Positions 55,861 to 64,000 of a stretch of DNA of 64,000 nucleotides are shown in pieces. The notes below the pieces were generated by a model, which saw nothing but the letters and a program-made list of their open reading frames with translations, did no database searches and was not told the origin of the DNA. The stretch is taken from contig JACGWO010000007.1 of the NCBI GenBank assembly GCA_034509735.1, positions 23,402,046-23,466,045 of the forward strand. Direction: 5' to 3'. The position numbers were made by a program, and so were the translations under genes. Numbering within the stretch: position 1 is the stretch's first letter; every line of letters begins with the position of its first letter. This DNA is from Sesamum alatum. Taxonomy: Eukaryota; Streptophyta; Magnoliopsida; Lamiales; Pedaliaceae.

Positions 55861-56815
55861 CGCTCATTGGTTTATGTTTTGCTTGTTCTTTAATTTTTTG
55901 GATAATTTTTGAAAAATTTGTTTTATTTACTTTCCATGTTTTCTTGAGGACATTATTTGGAAAGTTGTTATACTGGATTTGGAATCCCGATATTTTATTC
56001 ACTTTCAAATAATGAGGAAAGATTTTCCTAAACAAGAAAGCGAATTGCCAATATGCCAAGTTTACATACATAACTTATTCTCTCGTTTTTCTATTATGGA
56101 TGATGTGATTGGATATCATGGATTATGTACACGTGTTTATGTAATTGGATATCATGTAATTATGTGCGTTGATTGAGAACGGATGATCACAAGCCCTAGA
56201 CCGCATGTAGGGTTTAAATTTCTGTTGGGCCTGTGTGCCTCTTTTATTTTCTCATCCTCCTTTTCTAGTTGCCTTGGAATAATAAGACATTCTATCTCCC
56301 TCCTATTGTATTCCCCCCTGGTTTTCGTTGGGGTTTCCTTTTAAGTATGTAATGAAAGTAGTATAGGGGTGAGGAATTATTTTATTTTATTGGTGGAGAT
56401 GAAGGATGACCCAAATGGAGAGCCCAAAATGAAGAATCTAAGGCGTTCTATGGAGACTTGAAGGAGAAAGAGACCAAGGCCCATCAGCATGTTGATTGGG
56501 TTGCTATTATTAAATGTAATAGCATAGGATTCGGGCTTGTGATCATCCAGCAGGGGCGTTCTAGGCTTTAATTTTGCATGTGGCTCTTATGGTGAATGAA
56601 TGGTTTATTTATCATACTATTGCTAAGGGATGCAAACTTTTATTATGCATTATGTATGGGATCTCGGTCATTTCAACTCTCACTTGGTTGGACCAAAGTT
56701 TAAAATATTAGACCCTTCATAAATGGACTTGGACTCTAGGAATTCGTCCATGCCTTCCATCCATGATAAAGTGAGGAAGCTAGTTTAGGTCAATAGCATG
56801 GTCTCACGAGTCGTG
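55861..56815 (+). other. E3 leader, remaining part
   Basis: AT-rich, with a stretch near 56280-56350 that is the inverted counterpart of E1 36485-36640. It ends at CACGAGTCGTG (56805-56815), the first of the paired leader palindromes. Right after it the sequence switches to RT. No gene. Confidence 0.7.
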
Positions 56816-57486
56816 GCAAAAGGGTACACTCAATGACCCGGGGTCAACTTTGAGGATACCTATTCGCCGGTAGCCATGGCTAAGTCCATTCGGATCTTGC
56901 TTGCCATAGCAGTATGGTATGACTATGAGATATGGCAGATGGACGTGAAAATGACGTTCCTCAATGGTTTCGTTGAGGAAGAGATCTACATGGATCAGCC
57001 GGAGGGATTCACAACCACCGGAGAAGAGTAGAAAGTCTGTCGTCTCCAGAAGTCCATCTATGGCTTCAAACAAGCATCCCGAAGCTGGAACATTCGCTTT
57101 GATGAAGTCATACGGGGCTATGATTTCATAAAAAATGAATCCGACCCTTGTGTATACAAGAAGGTCAGTGCGAGCTCTATAGTGTTCCTAGTGCTTTATG
57201 TGGATGGCATTCTACTCATAGGTAATGACGTTAGAATGTTGGGTAACACAAAAGCATGGTTATCAACTCAGTTTTCCTTGAAGGATTTGGGTGAAGCCTC
57301 CTACATTCTTGGCATCCAAATTGTCAGGGACAGATCTAGGAGAATGTTGGCACTGACCCAAAACTCGTATATGGAGAAAGTCCTGAAAAGATTTCACATG
57401 GACAACTCCAAATGAGACTTTCTTCCTATGGGGCATGTGATCAAGTCGTCCAAGAAACAGTCTCCACAGACTAATGAGGAACTTGA
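56816..57486 (+). pseudogene. E3 reverse transcriptase fragment
   Basis: The + strand reads AKGYTQ, stop, PGVNFEDTYSPVAMAKSIRI, YEIWQMDVKMTFLNGFVEEE, IYMDQPEGFTTTGEE, stop, SIYGFKQASRSWNIRFDEVI, then LVLYVDGILLIGNDVRML and SYILGIQIVRDRSRRMLALT. It is one long frame with three stops. The catalytic box is YVDG, with the second Asp lost (GAT to GGC-type change), so the enzyme is dead even without the stops. Interrupted by E4 after NEELDE. Confidence 0.9.
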
Positions 57487-59646
57487 TGAAAGAATCAGGT
57501 ACGGCCCGGGAACGCAACGAAAGTGTAAAAATTATGAAATTAAATCATAATATTTAAACGGATTCAAAAGGGTGTTCCCTTTGAAGTTCCCGGGCGTTCG
57601 GCGTATGTCAAAGCATAAATAAAAGGGTAGAAAAATGCTGGACATGTGGCTAAAAGGATATGAACAAAAATTACATGAAAACATAAAGAAAACCAACCTT
57701 AGATCATCACACGTAAAACCGGTACATGCGTTGTTCTCTTTCCCGTTTCTCCTTCCGTTCACTTGAGGATCTAAATTAGAATCCCTCTAATTTGTCCACA
57801 GAACACTATAGGATAGTTCTCTAATCTATTGCTAGATAGAAATAGAGAAGTAAAGAAGAAACCTTTCCAAAAGGTATGAACACAAGAAGGAGAGATTTTC
57901 AGAGATTTTTAGAGACTTTTGAGGGAAAAATTCGTGCAAGTTATGTGAATGATTTTGTGTATGTAGAGTTGTTGAATTCAAAATTCAACTTCTCTTGTCA
58001 ACTTCCAAAGTAACCTACATACACACACCATTATCTACATAACCATGCATCATTATAACAAATAAAACCACTCACCAAACCATATAAAGGCTGGTCACAT
58101 GTGCCTCACATGTGGAAGATTTTAATTCTTCCTTCACATGCAATAAATTGAATTTTTCCATGGACTAGGACTACTAGTCTTGGACTTTCATTTAATCTAA
58201 TTAAATTAAGTCCAAACAAAGTCCATTGGGCATTAATTAATCCAATTAATCTCAATCCAATTGACGCCCATAAGTTTATTTAATCCTATTAAATAAACAT
58301 AAGTCCGAACACTAATTAATTGATCCAATCAATTAATTAATCCAAACCCGATAAATTAATCCAATTAATTTAAAGGTTCTATGTCCAAAAAATAACTAAT
58401 CCAATTAATTAATTCTTGGACCATCCATGAAATGGATTTCCCAATAAATGATCCAATCATTTATTTTTCTCCTTGAATTAATTTAATCCAATTAAATTAA
58501 TTCGTTTCTTCTAGAATTAATTCCAAATTAATTCTACCATTTTCATAGTGATTTGTGTGTGACTCTTTAGGTTCACCCTCAACTAGACTTGGGCTTCTAT
58601 CCAACACAACTGGTCAATTAAATCTAATTTAATTAACTAATTTTCAATTAACCATTAATCGGAAAACGCCTGTCACCATGGGTGGCTGTCTAGCAACAGT
58701 CCATGACACTAGAGACAAGGTGAATGTTGGGTTGAACGTTTTAGGTTCCCGAGTTCCAAATGAGTACGGTCCTTCCATCATCCGTCTCCCGGTCTAAGTC
58801 TAGGGCATGGAATTTGGCGTCGGTTCCCATCCTGGACTAGACAACTATGCTCAATAACTCGAGACGCGTTTGCTCTATTGATCGACGTAGGAAATCATTC
58901 CCTACTCGACCAATCGCTATGGCCACATACTTAAAGAGCTTAAACTGTCTTAGAGCGCATAGGAGACTTGACTGTCATATACTGACAGTTGACGGATCCT
59001 ATATAGGGATCCACCATCCTCAATACATTTTCCGACTGCGGTGGATAAGGCTTATGATGAACGTATCCCAGATACGAACATCTCTTGCCAGACCCTAGAT
59101 ACCACCTTCATATGCATGTGACTGCCATGATTTCTCAAGTCCGAGGACTAATCTCGTACTATTGGAGCCGGGAATTCCAGTCATACCGACCAAGCCTCCA
59201 AGGCTTCCATATGACGATTCCCGCAAGTCAGTTCAGTCAGCTAACACCCTTGTCAACCAACCCACAATATTGCATAGACGTCCAACGTCTGTCGCCAATG
59301 AAACACGACACTCATCCAATGATTGCAATCCTTAGTGCAAGTCTCTATAGGACCCTCGATGCCCTGTCTCGAGGACCTCGACTTGCACGTTTCAGACCAA
59401 CCCTTAGAAGTTGGTTTCATAGCTGCCATCCAATGCGCAGCCCAACTACATGGGTTATCCAATTGGTCTGTGGGCATTTGTTGTGACGTTAAAACGTCGT
59501 TTAACGTAATTAGTAAGCACAACAAACACATACTGCCAAGGATGAATACTTACTATATTCATCGAGTCAATATTACTTTAATAAAGATTGCTAAATAGAA
59601 CCAAAAATCGCCAATCCAATTGGCTTTCTGGTCACCTATTCTAACA
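57487..59646 (-). repeat. E4 3' LTR (C-type), 2160 bp
   Basis: Opens TGAAAGAATCAGGTACGGCC and closes GGTCACCTATTCTAACA. The second half follows A-type LTRs (for example GACGATTCCCGCAAGTCAGT), the first half is distinct (CAACGAAAGTGTAAAAATTA) and lacks the CGCGCTTCCGC block, so I call it a third subfamily. Confidence 0.88.
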
Positions 59647-59659
59647 ATATCTCACTTGA

Positions 59660-60350
59660 CCTAAAGCCAATCACCCATGTCGCTCAGACTTATCTGAGCA
59701 TGAGTAATCCGTTATATCCGGCTCGGTCTCATGGGTCTACCTTATTTCTGCCTAGATGATGCAGTCCAACCGCACCTCTTCATTACTCCAAGCAGATGGT
59801 ACTGTCTAAGAGTTTTCCTGGATCCGTGATAAGATCTCGGTCCTATAGCTTGTGCTACAGCCATGTTGTTATCCTCCAAGGTAACTACTGGTTAGCCCGT
59901 GCTAGGCACCACACCCAACTTCTAAAGTTTCCATACATTCAACTTTCATGATCCGTCGTGGTGTCCCGCTTGAAACCTTTCCAAGGCACCGCCTTACCAT
60001 TAAGCCTGAATATATGTTCATACTGAGATTAGATATTATTCACATGATCCTAGAAGCTAGTATCACTATAGCCTTCCAGAACCAACTCTCCATAGAACTT
60101 GCATCAAGAACACTTCTTTAATCCTTATTCAGGTATTAAAGACTGTTCTCAATAGCTGTCTACTGCCTTCTCGGTACACACCCGATTTCTGTCGTTATGC
60201 CTAAAGCATACACAACATCAGGTCCCATGCACCAAACAACATACCTATGTTGCCTACGGCAAAGACGTAGGGGATGTCAAACATCTGAGCTTCCTCATCA
60301 GCTAACCCTGACTGATTCTTGGATAGCTTAACCCTATATATAGGAATCCA
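59660..60350 (-). pseudogene. E4 RNase H remnant
   Basis: Minus-strand pieces match the E1/E2 RNase H in order, for example the CTTCTAGGATCATGTGAATA and GGCTATAGTGATACTAGCTT stretch and GTGCCTAGCACGGGC. Stops and indels prevent an unbroken reading. No catalytic residues can be called with confidence. Confidence 0.6.
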
Positions 60351-60359
60351 ATTCCTTTC

Positions 60360-60660
60360 ATGGAGAATTGCGTGAACAACGTTCGTGTTTCAGTGTTTCC
60401 TAACATCTTAAATTCATTCTAAATGAATAAGACATTACACACTTAAATACTAGGAACACAACTAAACTCCCACTGACCCTCAAGCTCGTTACTGATCGAG
60501 TCATACCCCGTATGAACTCATCGAAATGAATGTTACAGTTACGTGGACTTCCAAACCTAGTTTGAATTCCACGTTGAATTACACGGCTCCAAGCCATTGA
60601 TTCGATCCAATGTCCAACATTGCTTCTCTTTATGTCTTTTGGATTATAATTCAATTAACC
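60360..60660 (-). pseudogene. E4 reverse transcriptase remnant
   Basis: An 84-codon frame contains NIHFDEFIRGMTRSVTSLRV and SGSLVVFLVFKCVMSYSFRM, a worn version of RFDEVIRGYDFIKNE...VFLVLYVDDILLI. The YxDD box has become FKCVM. Most of the N-terminal RT is deleted: the next upstream sequence is the integrase-RT linker. Confidence 0.7.
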
Positions 60661-60849
60661 GGACTGACCCAGAAACCTATACCTCTCAAGTATCTAGGAT
60701 ATTCTAGTCATCCTTAGGAGAACTTGAATATAGTCAGTAGGAAAACTTGATTACAAATGATGTTTGCTATATCGTACTGAGGTGTCGCTCTACTTGATTC
60801 CTCAAGGAGCTACTCCTTACACCAGTTATCCTCTGAAATCCAATTTTCC

Positions 60850-61703
60850 TTAGGACAACACATGAACCTGTGCAAACCTAATTTGCCTCCCACTAGTCCC
60901 TTGACGTATGCAAGACCATCCTAAATACTCAAGTACTTTGTAGGATACAGGCTTGCCATGCCATATCCAATATGGCGTCCGGGCCACGATCTTTAGAAAG
61001 TGCCATGTTTTACAACTTGGCTACTGTTTTAAGGGAACGCCCAGATGAGCCAAGGTAGTTAAGTGAAAACACCGACCGAACCATGTCCAACAAGGTTAGG
61101 TTCCTCCCTTATCAGAGACGTCGTTCAATGTGGCGTTCCAGGAAGAATTCCACTGAGTGAGAATTCCATTCCCATGTAGATACATCAAGAACTCCCACTA
61201 AATACACACCACTCGATTCAATCGAAGGTTAATTTTGCAACCAGTTTGGTTCCCACTTCAAATCTAATTCCCTGAGCCTTTCAAAGGCCCTTAGACTTGT
61301 GAACCCTCTACTGATCTTGTGTATTCAGTGACCCACAGATGTCTGACTGGATCCAATCCAACAGACTACTAGCAAGCATACTTTGTCCTACAAAGAGCTT
61401 CTTGGCCATCTTCCTGCTCAGGAAGGACTTGCAAGCTAGCAGGCTCAAATTGTCTATTTCTAGACTCCTTGAATCTACTACCCTCCTTATCCTATCTAGA
61501 GGAATGTGACCTAGCTTTGCATGCCAAATCTTTGAGCTTATCTTGATTATCCATTTCATCATTTGTTTTGAGCATTCATAATCTAAGTATGGGATCGTAT
61601 TGAAACAATTATGCAAACAACCTAGTAGACAAGAATAACCTTTCTTTGTCAAATAAAAGAAACTTTCATTGATCAAAAACATGTAATCCTTATTGTCCAA
61701 CAA
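60850..61703 (-). pseudogene. E4 GAG-pre-integrase and integrase remnant
   Basis: A 131-codon frame (61703-61308) holds KIWHAKLGHIPLDRIRRVVD, LACKSFLSRKMAKKLFVGQS and LLDWIQSDICGSLNTQDQ. The His pair is kept but the second Cys of CxxC is Phe (CKSF). Downstream GRNLTLLDMVRSVFSLNYLG near 61110-61050 matches the region after the DDE Glu. The first Asp motif is not recognisable. Confidence 0.78.
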
Positions 61704-61879
61704 TAGAAAAGCATAATTTGATCATGCTAGGTTACATAATTGTGACCTATCAACTCTATCCTAACATGATCACTGGCTAAGCCTAGTTGGTCCTATAGCT
61801 TTTGCAGCAACACCCCAGCCATGGATTAGCTTTAGAACCAGCTCCGTCTTAGCCTTCTACTCCTTCCCATTTCCTGCAA

Positions 61880-61925
61880 ACCATTTGCAGATATGAGCTC
61901 TACAACTGGTATCCAATACCCAAGA
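61880..61925 (-). pseudogene. E4 protease active site, mutated
   Basis: The minus strand reads WVLDTSCRAHICKW where E1 has WVLDTGCGAQHLQ. The active-site Gly is Ser (GGC to AGT-type change), expected to abolish or weaken protease. Confidence 0.75.
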
Positions 61926-61929
61926 GTAG

Positions 61930-62816
61930 AATAGTAATCATGTTAAAGATCAAATCAAATGTACCTTGGTTGGAGAGGAGTTTCGGACACTCCCTCTTCC
62001 AATGCTCCTTTTTACGGCAATATATGCAAACATCTTTTGCAATTGTTGACTGTCGAACCGCTTTCCTCTTTCCTTTGCCCATGCCCAGCATGGCAACAGG
62101 AGCGCTCTGTGCGCTAGCAACGGCTGATTCTGTCTTACCCTTCTTCCTCCTCCAGCGTCCGGCCCCTTTGCCTTTCGCTCTTGAGGTTGAAGCCTCCCCA
62201 CCAATACCTATGGCGCAGACTTTTCAATCGTTGCCTCGTATTGCACCAACACGTTTATCAACTCATGAAGGTCTTTTTGAAGCCCATTCATGTTATAGTT
62301 AACGATAAACGGGTCAAAGGAGGGAGGAAGAGACTAAAGGATCACGTCGATGTACGTCTCTATACCAAGATTAGCTCGGAGGTCTTTGAGCTTCTCCACT
62401 AGGGATAGCATCATCACTCCATGCTGGTGTACAGACAACCCTTCGGTCATCTTAGCTCCGAAAAATGCCTTCGTCGCAGCATATCTAATATGCCGGTCCG
62501 GTACTGCATAAACGTCTTTCATGCGGAACCATATCGAGCTGACATCATTCAGCCGATCATATTGTTTCTGGATCTCATTAGTCATGGATGCCAGTATGAT
62601 GCTGCAGACCTTGCGGTTGTCCTGTTGCCATTCATTGAACGTCAAACGCTCTTCTGACGAGGACCCCTCCGGCAAGATCCGAGGAAGAGGCTTATCCAGA
62701 ACGTAAGCCTGGTTTTCGAAATCTAGGACAATCTTTAGATTTCGCAGCCAATCATTATAGTTTGTTCCGTCAAATTTGTTAGTCTTAAGAATTACGGCGA
62801 GTGAATTCTTAGACAT
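61930..62816 (-). pseudogene. E4 Gag
   Basis: Starts at ATG 62816: MSKNSLAVILKTNKFDGTNY, NDWLRNLKIVLDFENQAYVL, DKPLPRILPEGSSSEERLTF, with 160 clean codons through MTNEIQKQYDRLNDVSSIWF and ALATKAFFGAKMTEG-like text to YIDVIL at 62334. Then a stop, and further pieces down to the zinc knuckle CIYCRKKEHWKREC near 62040-62000, which is a complete CCHC. It is the best preserved Gag N-terminus in the window and confirms the Gag start in E1. Confidence 0.88.
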
Positions 62817-63344
62817 CTACATTCAAAATGTAAAGCAGGAATTTAGTAGATTATTATAATATTGAGTTCAAGTTAAGACTTGGTCTTTAGTCATTAACCC
62901 CTTCCACTATTTCTTCAAAAAGCCCACCACTCTCAAGTGGGGTTTTCGGGAAACTATTTTCTAGTGGGCTTGGAGTCCACAAACGCAATTCTCCATGCCC
63001 CGATTTTATGATTCACATGGGAAAGGCTTTGTGGGAGGTATCCAATATCATTCTCATCCAATGAGATCCCCAAGATATTTTGCGTCGCTTCTTCACATGA
63101 TCCCGACGACTCCAAGCGAATCATGTTACTCACCGTTAGGCCCGACCGATCAACCAAATCATATCTCAACTATCGCCCCCCATGACTCGTGAGACAGGGA
63201 AACAAGAACATATTCCTTTGTTCATAACAATAGCACAGCTTTCTTCCATTCCAAACGTGCCACGACTCGTGAGACCACCAATGATTAATTAAATCTAATT
63301 TAATTAACACAATTGGTTAATTAAATCTAATTTAATTAACTAAT
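62817..63344 (-). other. E4 leader fragment
   Basis: Contains CATGACTCGTG at 63181-63191 and CACGACTCGTG at 63261-63271, the paired palindrome with 80-bp step. No CpG-dense block or primer-binding site. The last ~65 bp are two copies of AATTAAATCTAATTTAATTA (63287 and 63320), a unit that also occurs once in the E4 LTR near 58615. Confidence 0.7.
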
Positions 63345-64000
63345 TGTTGGAATAGGTGACAAGAAAGCCAATAGGTTTGGCAATTTGTAACCTATTCGAC
63401 AACTTGATATAGATGTAATATTATTATGTGATGAATAAGATGAGTGTTCGTCACCAATGGTACCTTCTTTGTTGCGCTCATCTTACATTTGTTAAAACGG
63501 TGTTTAACTTATATCGCAACAAAGCCCACAGACCATGGATAACAACTCGTGCAGTTAGGCCACGCATTGGATGGTGGTCATGAAACCAACTGATTAAGAG
63601 TTGGGTCTGAAACGTTCCAAGTCAAGAACCTCGAGACAGGGCATCGAGAGTCCTGTTGAGACTTGCGTCAAGAGTCGTGTTCATTGGATGAGTGCCGTGT
63701 TTCATCGGCGACAGGCGTGGGACGCCTACACGATCTTGATGGGTTGGTCGACTGGGGTCGAGCTGACTGGACTGACTCGCGGGGATCATCATATGGAAGC
63801 CTTGGAGGCTTGGTCGGTATGATTGGTTTTCCACGGTTCCGATAGTACGGGAGTAATCCTCAGACTTGCGGAATCATGGCAGTCGTGTGCACAGGACGGC
63901 TGTATCTTGGATCTGGCGAGAGGTAATCATTCTGTAAGATGATTATCATAAGCCTTGTCCAGTGCAGTCGGAATGTGTAGCGAGGACGGTGGATTCCAAG
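63345..64000 (+). mobile_element. A-type copia LTR (+), cut by window end
   Basis: Opens TGTTGGAATAGGTGACAAGA and tracks the reverse complement of the A-type LTR ends at 13891 and 29052 (GTTGCGCTCAT, CCTCGAGACAGGGCAT, CGACAGGCGTGGGACGCC). Its first 650 bp are in the window. Whether it is solo or heads a further element cannot be told. Confidence 0.88.

Larger units (their letters stand above)
51212..57486 (+). mobile_element. Copia element E3 (+), deleted, 3' part outside window
   Basis: 5' LTR 51212-55170 (split by a solo LTR), primer-binding site 55172-55183, CpG-dense leader, then a direct jump to RT at 56816. Gag, protease and integrase are deleted. RT is interrupted at 57486 by element E4, and the remainder lies beyond the window. 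The base left of E3 (TTTGA, 51207-51211) would be its target duplication; the right copy is not available. Confidence 0.85.
57487..63344 (-). mobile_element. Copia element E4 (minus), 5' LTR missing
   Basis: 3' LTR 57487-59646, polypurine tract 59647 (ATATCTCACTTGACC), then RNase H, RT remnant, integrase, protease, Gag on minus, and leader to about 63280. No primer-binding site or 5' LTR is found before the + LTR at 63345. It is the most diverged copia element in the window. Left flank CTTGA (57482-57486) would be its target duplication; the other copy is outside. Confidence 0.82.

Noticed and set aside
58847..59598. Frames of 83-133 codons in the E4 LTR
   Set aside because: LTR noncoding sequence; A-type LTRs show related frames only in part, with different starts and stops.
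1..64000. Search for tRNA, rRNA or snoRNA genes
   Set aside because: No cloverleaf arms, A/B boxes or rRNA core text were recognised; the only tRNA-related text is the primer-binding sites. A tRNAscan or Rfam search could not be run.

Overview
This window looks like nuclear DNA from a flowering plant, probably a eudicot, and almost all of it is transposable elements nested inside one another. The evidence is the mix of families: Ty1/copia and Ty3/gypsy LTR retrotransposons, an L1-type LINE, a CACTA transposon and a Mutator-like element. The two recognisable host-gene fragments also match plant gene families. I found no intact host gene, rRNA, tRNA or CRISPR array. The species cannot be told from this sequence.

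Layout. 1-4.09 kb: a decayed Ty3/gypsy element of Tat type on +, with a possible antisense ORF before its 3' LTR. 4.1-9.3 kb: AT-rich intergenic DNA with a CT microsatellite, cryptic exon-like stretches, a foldback/tandem repeat (6.06-6.94 kb) and a 1571-bp Mutator-like element with a 9-bp target duplication (7718-9288). 9.7-13.9 kb: a truncated copia LTR and a solo LTR. 16.1-20.95 kb: an L1 LINE on the minus strand. 21.2-23.2 kb: a solo copia LTR on + with a perfect 5-bp target duplication. 24.6-24.9 kb: a gypsy reverse transcriptase fragment that is split by the next element.

From 24,865 onward the window is one nested copia stack. Element E2 (minus) has its 3' LTR at 24,865-29,052 and its 5' LTR starting at 50,532. 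It is interrupted by a solo LTR inside its 3' LTR (26,185-28,143), by complete element E1 (29,393-39,647, target duplication CCGAA), by another solo LTR (40,225-42,151, TATCC), by a CACTA element carrying two captured host-gene fragments (43,790-48,235), and by an LTR without a target duplication (48,236-50,210). Its 5' LTR is broken by a + LTR stub, which is itself broken by element E3 (+, 5' LTR from 51,212, primer-binding site at 55,172). The E3 LTR holds a solo LTR (51,445-53,411, AAATC). The E3 reverse transcriptase is broken by element E4 (minus, from 57,487). A further + LTR begins at 63,345 and runs off the window.

The copia elements share LTR ends (TGTTAGAATAGGTGACC...CTTTCA in sense), an initiator-Met tRNA type primer-binding site (TGGTATCAGAGC), a polypurine tract ending GTGGGAGAT, and the domain order gag-protease-integrase-RT-RNase H. 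This fits a Tork/Angela-like copia family with unusually long LTRs (about 2.0-2.2 kb). E1 has every domain but is full of 1-nt frameshifts. Most differences between its two LTRs are also 1-nt indels, so sequencing error may explain part of the apparent decay.

The most interesting points are: the CACTA element that captured 5' exons of a WDR83/MORG1-like gene and 3' exons of an HP30-like Tim17 gene; a CpG-dense, stop-poor block conserved in the copia leaders; a paired CACGA-N-TCGTG palindrome before gag; and a cluster of TTTCTGC-A-GCAGAAA inverted repeats.
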